DNA of 64,000 bases, from assembly GCA_024734555.1 (NCBI GenBank), contig JANPWX010000548.1, positions 2,002,482-2,066,481 on the forward strand, given 5' to 3'. Of the stretch, positions 46,501-59,500 are shown piece after piece; the stretch's first letter is position 1, and the number at the start of each line of letters is the position of its first letter. The translations under genes and the position numbers were made by a program. The stretch is from Trochalopteron elliotii. Taxonomy: Eukaryota; Chordata; Aves; Passeriformes; Leiothrichidae. The notes beneath the pieces are model-generated. The model was not told the DNA's origin. It searched no databases and saw nothing but the letters and a program-made list of their open reading frames with translations.

Positions 46501-49500
46501 CTTTGGTGTGTCTGTATGAATCCTGGTGTTTTCACAAAGCTGGTGTGTCTGTGAACAAGTGTGCAGCCAGGGCACCTCTGTTTGCCTGGTTTACATACCC
46601 AAAATCATATTGTAGCTCCTGGAATCGTATCATAGCTCCTTCACAGACTCCCACTATGGCCCCAGGCCCTCCTTGGTTTCACTGCTGCTCAGACAGTGGG
46701 GGAGTTGCTCCACTGGGAAAGACTCCTAAAGCAATCCCCTTTCTCCAGCTCCCCCTCCAGGATAACATCACCTCAGAATTCTCCCCACTGGGAATTCACC
46801 CCCTACCATCCTGTGCTGTCCACAGGATAAAAAAAACCCCACCCTGAATCCCACCCTCAGCAATTTCTGCTGACCCCGGTCACCCCCAGCAATGCAAGCA
46901 CAGAGCAAAGCGGAGGTGGCAAGCTGAGCTTTGCGTTAAGCAAGAGCCCTGTGGGACCCTGCAGAGGAAGATTTGTTTGCATGCTGCTCGCCCTGGCGTG
47001 CCTGTGCATGCTCCTGCTGCATTCCCGAGGGAAGCTGCCTTCCAGGGAGCCGTGTGGGAAGCTGGCTGCCCCGTTTCTGGCTTTGATAAAGCCATGGTTG
47101 AGTCCACCTAGGAGAGCACTGCTTTTGCAGAGCCTTTGTTTTGCTCTGCAAAAGTAAATTGAGTTCCCTGCTTTGTAAACTGGGATGATTTTAAATCTCT
47201 TTCTGCTTTTTGAAGTCAGTTGGAACAATTAAAGTTGTGGAGAGGTGATAAGTAGCAAAAGGCAAAATTCGGCCTGCAGGCAGTCTGCATGTGCCTGGGA
47301 TTGGCCTGGCGAATAAAGCGAAGCTAAAGGAGGAGAAGATGCTGGGATTACAAGGAGAGGCAAACACAGATTATTCCTTTGTAGGGAAAATCAAGAGGTG
47401 CAGTTCTGCCTCCTTGGACTTGAACTCATGCAGATGAGGTGGAGCAGGGGGACAGAAACTGTGACATCCTGCTGCATCTGTAGGGACGGTGTAGGAGCTT
47501 AATGCACAGAGTGCTCATCACCCCAACCTGGGGCCAGCCTGACCAGAGAGACCCCAATACAGACAGCCCTGTACAGACACCTCATCCAGAGAGCACCCCC
47601 AGGGCAGAGGGAGCTCAGCAGAGGATGCAGCTGCACTTACCCTCGAGTTCAAACCTTGCTTCAAAGACAAAAGCCTTGGGGGAATTTAGAGGATTTTTTT
47701 TCTTTTGTTTGCTTAGCTTGCGGTAGTTTAATGTTTAATCATTGCAAAGGAGTGAGTGGGTTACTCATAGAATTGTTAGCCGTGATTTCTGCCTTTTTTT
47801 CCTTTTGTTCTTTGTTCTTCCTTATCACGGCTCCCTCATTTTGTGGACTGAATTGGCTTCCCATCACCTCCCACTGGTCCTTGATTTTTCAAACTGCAAT
47901 TTTATAGCGTTCACAGGAGTCTCTTCATTTAAAGAAGTCAAACTAAGGACACAGGAGTCAGGAACTGCTTGGATGGCTCCATAAGCCCACAGGAGGAGGA
48001 TGCTTCCCCAGCAGACAGGCACTGGTCCAGGGGGGTTCCCCTTTCTGTGGTACCACCAATCCTGCAGATCAAGGACCCACCTCCACAATCTGCTCCCAGC
48101 CTTCACCCAGGAGAAGCAACACTGAAATTCCAGAAAATACAATTCTGGATTTCCCAAAGGAAAAAGGTGCAAAAGGAAAAAAACTATAGTTTAACTCCAA
48201 ACAAGGGAACCATTTGCTGTTAAGATTCTGGGAATTTTTTAATCCAAAAACTGTATGCTAAAAATAAAACTAAGAAAAATGTATCCCTAAAGCTGTAAAA
48301 CAATGTATGGACCCAGAGATAAGCTTGCAACTACATGAGGGAACCCTCCACGGCTCTTCCCTAAAGGCAGGTTTGTTCCCAGCACAACTTGGGGCTCTCT
48401 CTCCTCTGTTCTCTCCCAGCCACAAACAGCCAGCTGCTCTATTTTGTCCTTGCTTTGGCCACTCTTTTTCCCCTTAGAAATGTCAAGTCTGGCTGTGGTT
48501 TGCCACTGCAAACCACCCTCATATGCTTTTAATGGAGAGAGACAAATTTATTTGGTGATTTTGGTCACTCTTGCTGGTTAATAATTAATTCAAAGCAGGA
48601 CCATGAGATACTTCTATCGAGTTCGTATTGCTTTTAACAAAACTGAAGGATGCTTTTAACAAAACTGTAACTCAATTAACCCCTGTAAAAAGGAAGCTAT
48701 GCCTCTTAATTGCCATCAAATATTTATTTAATTTTTTTAAACACTGAATCAGCTCTGTGTCTATCCTTTCTAAACTTCATTAATCCTTGTGTTAGTGGTT
48801 CACAAGACATTATTTAACATCTGCAGAGGTATTTTTCCTAGAAGTGAAGTCATTCCCAGTCAGGTACATGCCTCATGCCACTATAGACACTTGTAAAGGT
48901 TTCTAAGATGTGTTGAACCTACTGAATGATACAATGGATAAGTCAGTTCTGTGGGTTTTTCTCCCAAGACAAAGCAGGATTGACAGAAGCAGTCATCTTT
49001 TTGTCATTAATATCAGAATTGCACTAAAAAAAGAGCATGCATTCCATAGCTTAGCTATCTACAGAATAATAATAATAAAAAATCCTAAAATGCCACATTT
49101 TAGAATAGCCCAATGCACCTTCCAGAAATGTTGTCATTCCAGGTACCAGGAGAAACAAAAATCCAACCCCCTTACCATGGAAAATGGGTCTCTACCTTTG
49201 AAATATAAAGCCACCAGGCTAACTTAGATAAATTTTATGGCTGGATGAGCCCAGTAGCTGGATGGCAAAGGTAGCATTTGGCATGAGAACAGCTGTCAAC
49301 ATCTGTCCCCCCAGGGATGACAGATGGCAGGGAGCAGACGCCAGCGCTGTCACCGGCTGAGCAGAGGTGCAGCTGACCTGGCAGTGCTGTTGTTTACACA
49401 ACCCCTCGGAGCTACTGCCACAACCTGTGGAGCTGGTTTTTTTAGCAGGAGTGGAAAATCTGTGGAGAGCAAGGAAATGCTGAAAAGCCAGACAAGCTGG

Positions 49501-51428
49501 AGCAATATCTGGAGCAGTGTCAGTGAAATCATTTTCAGCGGCAGTTCAATTTCATCCATGTTCAGCCCTGAGTGTACTGGTTGATGGCAGCAGGGTTTGG
49601 AAAAAAGGGGTCCAGAGGAAATTTGTTGTCTCCTAAAGCATCCTTGGGGACCTAAAGGAGAGGCCAGGATTGCCTTCATGTCATGTGGCAGGCCCTGGCC
49701 GTGCCCCAGGCACAGAGGCTGCTATCTCCATGGAAAATCCTGTTCCCCACCTCAGCAGGGCTGGAGCTGGTTCTGGCTCCAGGTTTGCCCCCATCAGTGA
49801 TAAATCCAGGGTGGATTCTGGAGAGGAACCGTTGGCAGCAGGGGATTTTATAGATCATGTCATAACTGCATCCATTACCACAAGAACATACTGAGAGAGC
49901 CTCATTCTTACACTGACTTAAAAAATTATGTTTTACAAGAGAGAACGTAATAAAGACAAAAGTTTTTAAATTGGTAAGGCTCACTTTGGGTAGCTTTTGA
50001 CTACAAAATATTCACAATTGATTCACAAGCAGTAACTCATTGTGTAATGTGCACCATGTGCAAAGGCTGTGGCTTCCCACACTAAAAATCAGAGCAGCTG
50101 GAAGTTACAAACACTGAAATTCGGTCTAGTGTGGGATCAAATTTTGAGCTGTTTTAATTCCAATGGTCAGTTTTAAGCTTTCCTCCAATATAAATAAAAA
50201 GGAACATTACTGAAGGCAGCAGAGTTTTGCAATGGCACGAAGGGAGGTATAAAAAGCAAATCACGCTGGGAGTTCCTGGGAGCTCTTCAGAGACCATGAG
50301 GTGGGAAAAATGGGGATTGCCCAAAAAGGGTGACAGGCATTTCACCCAAGAAACAGGAATTATTAGGGCTGAAGGGAGCTCAGTTTTTCTGCTCAGAAAC
50401 CAATCTAAGAGATTACAAAATAATTTCTCTGATGGAGATGTAGAACAGGACTCAAGGAGCAGCCTGGGAAGGGGACACCAACAGGCTAAAAAGCCATTTG
50501 GGAATGTCTCCAGAGCCTCATCATTTCACATATTTCCTGAATCTAAACATTCAAAGATTTTAGCATTCCTTCTAGATACTTTGAAATGATAACAAATATT
50601 TATATTTTCCTTTTTAAATGTAGGCATAGAGTTGGGGTTTGGGTTTGTTTGTTTTTTGGGGTTTTTTTGGCTGTCTGCTTCAAGTTGTGTAATATAGTAT
50701 GGTAGGTTTTATAGAGATGTTCTTATCTTTTTAATAAATCTTTATTAATAGCTTACTTTATTTTATGGGCTTAAAAGTTACAATGTTAGCTGTTAGCCAG
50801 AGTCTCCATACACTCCAGCTCTTGAACATTTTTTTAATGGCTGTGTGGGTGACACAATCACATGGCAGTGGATGAACCAAGGTGTTTTCTCTGGAGCTCG
50901 TGCCAGTTTTGGGCTTCAACACTGTCTCTGTGCAGCTCAGACTTCCAGGTGATACCTGAACAGGCACAGCATCTGCCAGGGCAAGAGTGGGCTGGAAAGA
51001 ATGCTAACTCCATCTGAAATGATCAGCTGAGCTGTGCTGGCACTGTCCTGTGTGTCACAGGCCTGTGGCAGTTTTTACCTTGCAATGAGAGTTCTGTAAT
51101 TCCTCCTGTGATGTAAAACACCACATTTCAGACACTGCTGCTTGGATCTCCACCTGCAGAGCTGTTCTTCCTGTGAAAAACCCTGCTCTAGGCCACCTGT
51201 GTGGGCATCCCCATGGGCTACATCCATAGGTGGGTACCAGAGAGGGGCTGAGGGCTGGTGGCACCAGCAGTGGGACTGTCACCCAGGGTGCCATCACCAA
51301 GGGATTCCCCAGCCTGGGAAATATCACCCACAGCCAAGTCAGAAGGGTGTGCCAAGGGTAGGGCATTGCCACATACTTTGGGATCTTGTTATAACTGAAT
51401 AAAACTTTTTTTTTTTTTACTTTCACTC
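43532..51428. other. Long intergenic stretch, no gene recognised
   Basis: No CR1 copy or LTR noticed. A 168-codon minus-strand frame at 44645-45151 lies in locally GC-rich sequence and has no recognisable domain. Two near copies of TGCTTTTAACAAAACTG occur at about 48628-48667. A G/T-rich run lies at 50632-50670. Confidence 0.45.
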
Positions 51429-51780
51429 TGTTGTGGTTTAACCCCAGCCACCAAGCAAGCCCCACACAGCTTACTCCCCACCAGAGAAACAGGGGAGAGA
51501 ATCCAAAGGGTGAAAGCATGTCTATTGAATTGATTTAATGTATGACTTTGGACTCCATCTGTTCTGGTGGTCACTCAGTACAGGAGAGGCTGGAGGGAGT
51601 TCCTGTGCCCCAAAGCCAGCTCAGGTCAGGTCACTGCTGCCCTGCAACTGCTTCTTGTAAGGCTTCTCCTCCACTGGATCAGGTTGTTCCTGCTGTAGTA
51701 GTTCCTGTGAAATACAACTCAAATCATGGCTTATAACAATTTAAAAGGCACATCCAGCACAACCTCCAACCCCAGTCCTT
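51429..51780 (+). mobile_element. Degenerate avian ERV LTR fragment
   Basis: Begins TGTTGTGGTTTAACCCCAGC and continues with the CCCCACACAGC and GGGGAGAGAATC blocks that open a well-known family of bird ERVL-type LTRs. The first 90 bp match what I recall of the family; beyond that the sequence diverges, so the right end is a guess. No internal retroviral coding sequence follows. Orientation is given as the strand on which the terminal TG is read; transcriptional orientation may be opposite. Confidence 0.5.
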
Positions 51781-54700
51781 TGAGGACTGGGATTTGAAGC
51801 AAAGTATAATGTTGTAGCTTCTGGTAAAAGCACAAATGAGAGCAGCTTCAACCCCCAGCTTTATTCTGCACTGTGCTGGCTAATATAAATGTAAATTACC
51901 TCTGTAACAGAGTGCATAGTGAAATATGAAACAAATAAGACACACAAAATAGTGAGCCTCTGCCTCCCATCCTGCCCAATGACAGCAGCAAGGCACTGTC
52001 CTGACCTGACTGCAGCAGCAGTGTGAGCTGAAAACCCCCCGGGCGCTTTGCATATATTTCAGTGCAGAATACGCCCTTTTCTGAAGAAGATTAAGCTCTC
52101 ATCTTTTAAGCTTTGAAATGAAATGAAAGCATTTCAATCTTTTTATTGCAGGAACACTGTATTTTAAAGACATTTCAATTTTTTTTTTTTTATGTAGAAT
52201 GGTTTTAGGTTAAAATTGACAAAAGGCGGGGGGGAAAAAGGTTTTTTTTGTTTTTCTGCTAGTAAACTTTATATCCAGAAAGACAGAAGCAAAATAAAAA
52301 TTCACTGTTTGGTAGAAAATGACAATCACCATATGTATTATAATATAATGCTATGCACATAGGAATGAGGAAAACAACTGCAACATAAGAATATTAAACT
52401 CCTAACGAACTCAAAGTGTTTAAATATGGCTTTCAGAGTATTTAAAGGGCTGGGAAATAACTTCATCACTGGGTATCAGTGTTTATCCACAGCAGCTACA
52501 TCAGGGTGCTTTTCTACTTCAATATCAAACTAATAACAAGACCCAGAGACTGGCAGCAGAAGCTGAACAAATTCAACCTCCACTTGAGATTAAATTTCCA
52601 AGCTCTGTCAACATCATCTCATCAAAAGAGATGAAGTTTTAGCTTTAAAATGCATATTGCAAATATGCTTTAAAGCAGCTTTTGAATTAAACTATCTGCT
52701 CATATGTGCAGGGATTTTAATGCTCCTGCTCCTTTCCTCCTCATGGAAGGCACAGAGAGGTTTTGTCTGCATTGCCCTCAAGGTGTCCATCATATGCAGA
52801 GCTCTGCTGTAGGGCACTGACTGGAGGGAAACCTTCTGCACTGCTTTGGCTGATTACCTGCAGGGATGGAGAGGATGTTTTTCCTTCATTACCCATTAGG
52901 CTTGCTCAGGAATCAGTGTCACCTTCTCAAGAGTCAGAAATGGTCCATAAACAAGGGTCTGCTCCTGAGCTGGACAGGACAACCTCAATTTCTTGCTCAA
53001 ATGTTTCAGTCATAGAACTGGAAACCCTGAAATACCAAGGGTTGTTCTTCCCCAGGTCACATTGGCTGGAGCCTTGGTGAATTTTTGATCTTTCCCTCTC
53101 TCCGTTATGGCAAATAATTTAATTAGGTAATAAATACTACCTAATTAGCGCCATGCCACTGCAGTAAAGTCAGACATTTATCCTCTGGGATGGATTTTAA
53201 TGACTGAAAAGCTTTCCTTGGTTGCTAACACTGAAGGTGTCAGCAGAGTAGTGACCTTGCCTGGTCACAGCCTCTAAGAAAAGTAGTCCCATTGAGGTCA
53301 GCAACACCCCTCTTAAAATAGTGCACAGGAGGCATACTGCATGTGGATGGAATTTGCAATATTGAACCCATAAAAACAGAATATAGTGACAGCATTTTGC
53401 TCTGCACTCAGTAATTTACTGGCCAGGCTTTTTTCCTGTTTTCCACGGCAACATAACTGTTAGTTTTAACAAAACCGTTTTGTCCCAGGCCGAATTAATT
53501 TCTTCAGAGCAATGAAGTGAGGTTTTGTTCATAGCTCTTTATTTCTGCATATCTATAAAGTTGCTGAACTTCCTCTGCTGGGTAAAATTATCCATCACGA
53601 AAATACAATTAGAAAATTGTATTTTGGAATTTTTTGGATATTTCTGCTCCTTTGCCAAGACATGCAAGTTGTGTATTCATATTTACAAGATATGTATCTG
53701 ATTTGCATAATTCTATGTTTGCATCTGTATGGATAGATACATGCTACTCCTCTGATACTGCTGTTCCACTGGGAGTTTCGACACCTTGTGAAATAAACAC
53801 TTGCTCTTAGGGGTGCATACTGCTGCAGGTCACTCACCAAATGCTATTTATCACAGTCTGTATTTGGAGTGACTGAAATCCCAGTAGGAACTGATGTCCA
53901 AACCCTCCTACCTGTTCCAGTGACGAGAATCACAAGCAGGTTCTGAGTGAAGAACTGGCACAGCAGGGCCCCGCCAACATTTTTTGCCAGACATGAAGAC
54001 TGTTGTGGGGATACCTGCCAGCGTTTGAGAACTATGAATAGAGACAACTGGAGAGGAAACAAGTGTCTGTCTCATAATTCTGCTGGAATATACTGGGCTC
54101 TGAACCAATTTCTACACTGAAGTCAGTGGCATTGCATGGAGAAGAAGCCAGTGTAGACTTTGTGCTTGAATATATTTAGACATGGCAGGGTAGGTAAAAT
54201 ATAGATTCTGTCCTTTATAATCTCTGTAATCACTTTGTACTGCAGAATAGGAAAGTCCCTGGATCACCCAGTCACTTCACACCCAAAGTTTACCTGTTTG
54301 TCATCACAATCACTTTCAGCTGTTGCATTTGCACATTCCACAGAGAGGAATACCGAAAATACTGAGTTGTTTCAGAGTCAGGGGGCTCAGCTTTAAGTAG
54401 CCTCTGTATCACTACAATTCATAGCACTAGAACTATGAGAAGCTTTCTACTGAAAGCAAGCTTTGCTTTAAGTTGGGGCATTAGAGAGAACCGTATTTAT
54501 GTCTTGGACATCAAAGATCCACAACTCTTTATCTTTTGGTTCTCCACATGTGAATTTCATGAAAATACTTTTGTGAACAGCACAAATGACAGAATAAGTC
54601 TATGTTAAGGTGTTTGTGTCTCAGTTTAAGTAAAGACAGCTCCTTATATACCTGATTGGCTCCTCACTAAATTGGGAGAATTAGGCCATCCTAAAAGCAA

Positions 54701-55802
54701 AGTTGCAGTAGTGTTCCATGATAGAAACTATGGTAAAGTACAATACGAGGTTTGCTACCAAATTCCAATAAAATCTACTCCTTCTTTCAAATGTAATCAT
54801 CTTTTGAGCCTTTCCCGAGTCCTGCTGTCAGAATATATGGTTATTCAAACCTTGTGTGGGAGGCTGGAGAAAATATTTGCAAGTTAAGGCATATCAGACT
54901 GTAGGCTGCTGGAGTTTTCAAGTGTTGTGGAATGGTTTTTGATTGCATGACTTTTTGAGTGCAAGAAGGGTGTATAATTTTGTAAAAGGTTCTTCCACGT
55001 GCAGTGTGATGGCAAAACACATCCTGCAGCCCTTTAATAGCTGCCACAGCCCCAACAGTTCTGTCAGGATGAGAAATGTCAGCTTGGAACTTTAGTGGGG
55101 GAGAGACGTGGTGCCGCCCACTGTCAATTGTCCTGCATTAACTCCAGTAAAACACTGTTAAGTGAAAAGCCACCAAAAAAATGTATGAATGATTGTGAAT
55201 GAAGTCCAAACTGACAAAGCTTCTGGCTCGTGCAGCAGCAGAGTGTGTGACCTCTCCGGGGTTTGATAGAGAAAAGTTGCCATGGGAATGGTGAGGCATT
55301 GTTTGCGGCTGACTTCAGCTTTTATTGTTGTGCTCTGATTACAGCTTTTGTTTCACTGCGAAGTACGGTTGTTACATGCCAGCTTGAAACAAAGATGCAT
55401 TTACAGGCAGCGGCAGAGTTCAAATGATTTCCATAATTAGAGATATCACTGCTTTAAGCAAGGGGAAAAAAAATCTGTGTTGCTATTTCAGAAAGCACAA
55501 AGTTTTTCAGTATAAATTTAGTATCTGCTTAGAAAAGAAGTAACTTCCTGGTAAAACTGGTTAAACATTATTACAGGAAATTGTCATTTGCTACTAGGAC
55601 TGATGGTCAAAGGCTGTGAGACAGCACCTGAGGCTTCAGGTGAAGATAGTTCAGCTGTGGGATACATAGACCTGGAGGTTTTGGCCACATTAGCAAAGAA
55701 TACACGGACGTATATATCAACATTTTGATTTACTACATCCTTAAAGCTTGTTAGCTCCAGGATGTCCTTGAGTAAGGGAAGCCAAGTGTGCTATGTGTTC
55801 TA
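51781..55802. other. Intergenic, no gene recognised
   Basis: AT-rich sequence without recognised repeats. Two short stretches, 53400-53540 and 55190-55460, look like conserved non-coding DNA (mixed composition, homeodomain-type ATTA/TAAT cores, isolated CpGs). Confidence 0.45.
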
Positions 55803-55958
55803 AGGGCACTGCTGACTCATATTCAATTTGCCATCAGCCAGGACCCCCCGGTCCCCTTCCAGGGCATCGCTCTCCCCGTGTCATTCCAGAATCCATCCAC
55901 ACGTTCAGGGTTGATCTGTCCCAGGTGCAGAATGTGGCACTTGGGCTGTTAAACACCA
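55803..55958 (-). repeat. CR1 internal fragment
   Basis: Antisense CR1 from further inside the element: GCTGACTCATATTCAATTTG, then CCAGGACCCCCCGGTCCC, then CCCAGGTGCAGAATGTGGCA and TTGGGCTGTTAAAC. These blocks lie upstream of the 3' UTR in the CR1 reading direction. Confidence 0.85.
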
Positions 55959-55979
55959 CGTGGCTGGTGAATGCCAGTT

Positions 55980-56196
55980 CATAGAATCATAGACCACAAA
56001 ACAGTTTGGGTTGGAAGGGACTCAAAGCTCATCCGGTGTCCCCCATTGCCATGGGCAGGGACACCTTCCACTATCCCAGGTTGCTCCAAGCCCCGTCCAA
56101 CCCGGCCTTGCACATCCTCATCCAGGGATGGGGCAGCCATAGTTTCTCTGGGCCACGCCCTCCCCACCCTCAAAGGGAAGAATTTCTTCACAAAAC
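55980..56196 (-). repeat. CR1 LINE 3' fragment cut by assembly gap
   Basis: Antisense CR1: ATAGAATCATAGACCACAAA terminus, GGTTGGAAGGGACTC, CCATGGGCAGGGACACCTTC, then GGAAGAATTTCTTCACAAAA, where Ns begin. It is a separate copy placed next to the internal CR1 fragment at 55803-55958. Confidence 0.9.
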
Positions 56197-56572
56197 NNNN
56201 NNNNNNNNNNNNNNNNNNNNNNNNNNNNNNNNNNNNNNNNNNNNNNNNNNNNNNNNNNNNNNNNNNNNNNNNNNNNNNNNNNNNNNNNNNNNNNNNNNNN
56301 NNNNNNNNNNNNNNNNNNNNNNNNNNNNNNNNNNNNNNNNNNNNNNNNNNNNNNNNNNNNNNNNNNNNNNNNNNNNNNNNNNNNNNNNNNNNNNNNNNNN
56401 NNNNNNNNNNNNNNNNNNNNNNNNNNNNNNNNNNNNNNNNNNNNNNNNNNNNNNNNNNNNNNNNNNNNNNNNNNNNNNNNNNNNNNNNNNNNNNNNNNNN
56501 NNNNNNNNNNNNNNNNNNNNNNNNNNNNNNNNNNNNNNNNNNNNNNNNNNNNNNNNNNNNNNNNNNNNNNNN
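56197..56572. other. Assembly gap (Ns)
   Basis: 376 unknown bases starting inside a CR1 copy. The frames reported through it are artefacts. Confidence 0.99.
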
Positions 56573-59500
56573 TTGCAAAGTAACATCAAGAGGACAGCAA
56601 TTTTCTCTTTGGCAGGCTGCTGCTTTGAGGCCTTCTGTAAGAAAAATGTCTAATTTTCACTAAGTGTATTGTGTTTATAGTCAAGCAGAGCGAACAGTGT
56701 TCAAGTGGGGAAGCAATTGTTACGTTGTTACGCTGAGCACCTGAATTAGGCATCAGCAGAGTGGTGTTATCTGAGTAAAGCTGAGAGGCAGAATCTTTTT
56801 TTAATTCTTTTTAGATACTTAAGAACTACAGCTCTCCATGCCTCACCTTCTTCTCAAAGCAGAGTACTTTTAAAGAGTACTCTGGGCATAGAGCAAGCTG
56901 AACAGCAAGCATCAATGTCTTTGATGCCTCTGACAAATTCCTGGCTTTCCTGACAGAGGCTGTAATGTCTGTAAAGATAAAAATTTTCTCTTCTCCTTAC
57001 CCAATCCCATACATGACCCTGCAGGACAGAGCAATATTTGACTGTACAGTTTTGGGGCCTATGATGTGTGAGGAGTGGCTTCTCACTGTTGAAATCAAAT
57101 CAACAGGATTTGTTGGGTTTTGTATTTTGGTTTGGTGTTTTGTGGGGTTTTTTTGTTTGGTGGGTTTTTTTTGTTTTTTTTTTTTTAATATTTGGGGTGC
57201 ATTCATTTTGATGCAGCACAAACACAATCCTAACCAAGCTGGGAGTGTGTGTGGTAGCTTTGACTGGTTGCTGTCTCATGAGTTACTCTGTCTTGTGGAA
57301 CAGTGAACTTGCATTTTAGGTCCGTTCAGTCTTGTTTCCTCCTAGTTGTTATTTTTAGCTGAGAGAGTCACAGCAGTAACAATACATGAAACTGTCAGGT
57401 TTGTGAAGCACAGAAGTGGAGAAGTGCAGTTTTCCCGTTTGTCACATGAGGAAGTGTTAAAAGTGGGCTGAAATCTCTTTGTGGTGGGGAGATGCTGGGC
57501 CTGGCTGATATTTGGAGGAGAGTGTTTCAATTCAGGGGTAGATAAGCACTGATGCAGAAAGTAATAATTCAAGAAATAATACATGGAGGGTTTATGTGTC
57601 CTGGATATCAGTGAGTGCTACACTGCTGGAGTCAGCTTTGCATAAAATATAAACCTTTGTGTGACTCATTGAGTTCTATTTGCAGTTATCAAACGTTGTG
57701 ATTTGATTTTGAGAGTGTAGATTTAATTCCAAGTTCATAAATTCTAAAGACATCTCTTTTTCTCGAACTATTTCTCTGCTTTAAAACTACATTTGGCCCT
57801 ACATTTTAAGGGTAAAATTAAAGCAAAAAATCCACAGTGGGTCACTGGCAGGTGCAGTGCAGTGCTGAGATGTTTCAGAGGAGCAGATGCTTTCATACAA
57901 GTTAGAGAACAGTCAAAGAATAATCATTGTATAAAGAAAATAGGCAGCATCTTCATGCTTTCCCTCCTCCTCCTCTCCTCCTGTATTTATTTTTCCTCAG
58001 GAGTAGTAGCTGAGTGATAGAAGACAGACACACATGGGGAATACAGAAGGCATGTGCATGAGGAAGGGACCTGAATGCAGGAACTTTTCCTGCCTTGTTT
58101 TTTTCCAGGTAGCTGGGACTTGTTCCAGAAGGCAGCAGAGCTATCTCAGCTCAAATAAAGGCTGACTGCATGTCAGGGAGTTGGTGTAGAAGAGAGGAAG
58201 TGCAGAAGTCAGTTTTTATTGACTGTAACAGATTAGAAAGAACTTGAGGACATTAGTGAAATGAGAACGGATCTCTGCCTGTAACACAGTCTCCAGAGCA
58301 GTGTTGGATGTGGCCCAAACTGCCAGGCCAGCAAAATTCTTAATCTATTTTAGTAGATTTAGAATTCCATCGATGTCTTTATTACTGACTGTTCCTGGTT
58401 ATTTCAGCTGACAGTTATCATGGTAAATGCAGTTCCTCCAAAGTGCAGCAGAGCAGCAGTGGTGGGGAGTGAGCACATGTTCTAATGAGAATTTTCCTTG
58501 CATGCTCTGCAGTGCTTTTGGATGTATCCAGCTCTACATCAGTGTTTAGACAAACAATAGCTTGTGATATGAGAGCCTATATCTGTCTTGCAAGATGGAT
58601 TTTGGCAGGTTTTTTTTTTTTTTTTTTAATTTCACTGATAATTATGAACAATAGGAACAGTCTTAGAAAATACTTACTTGGGGTTTGGAGCCAAGTGAAC
58701 CTTTTTGCAGTTGTGTAATTGCACTAAAATACAGGATAGTGAGTTATTTCAGTGCCAAAATGGGAATTTAGGTAACTGGCTTTAGCATAAAACATTTTTA
58801 CAGTGTGAAACAAGTGCTTAAGAAGTCACCAAGAAATTATATAAAGAGTTACAACAGTCAGTACATGTATTCTTTTGCTTTTGAAACTAAATGCAGTGGG
58901 ACATGGCTAGAAGCATTGCTGTCAATGATTTATAAAATTGTATAAGAAACCTAAATACCATAATCCTAGTGAGCTTATTTGACATATGAAAATAATGTAA
59001 CTGCTTTAAAAAAGTCACCTGCTGAAGAGGTCTGAGTGACAAGAATGGTTCAGGTTCAGGTTTTGAAGTTCTACTTCAATGCAGAGAATCACTGAAATGA
59101 ATTGGAATGGGGGATATATGGCTGAGCTGCTTCAAAATATTTTCTGCTCTTACACTGATCTTTCAAATTAGGACTTTGAAAATGTATAGGTCTAAGGTCA
59201 TCTTGCTACATGCTGTACCCCAACTGTGAGAAATATTTAGGTACGTGTTGGTATAGGGCTGAGTTCTATAAATAACACTTTCTTCTCTGTGCTAGGTAAA
59301 GCAGCAGGGTTTTGTTGCTGTTGAGGAAGGAAGCTGGTTCATTGTCTCAGCACTGAGCAGCATTTTCTCCCTCCAGGGACTTGCAGAAGCATCTAGAATG
59401 TGTAGGTGTTTCTTTAATCTTGGAGAAGGAACTTATTAAGCTTTCTGGTGCAGAACTGTATGAGCCACTTACTCTTAACAGATGTTATCTGCACAAGTAG

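Noticed and set aside
55971..56663. Open frames of up to 230 codons
   Set aside because: They are a CR1 3' end plus 376 Ns.
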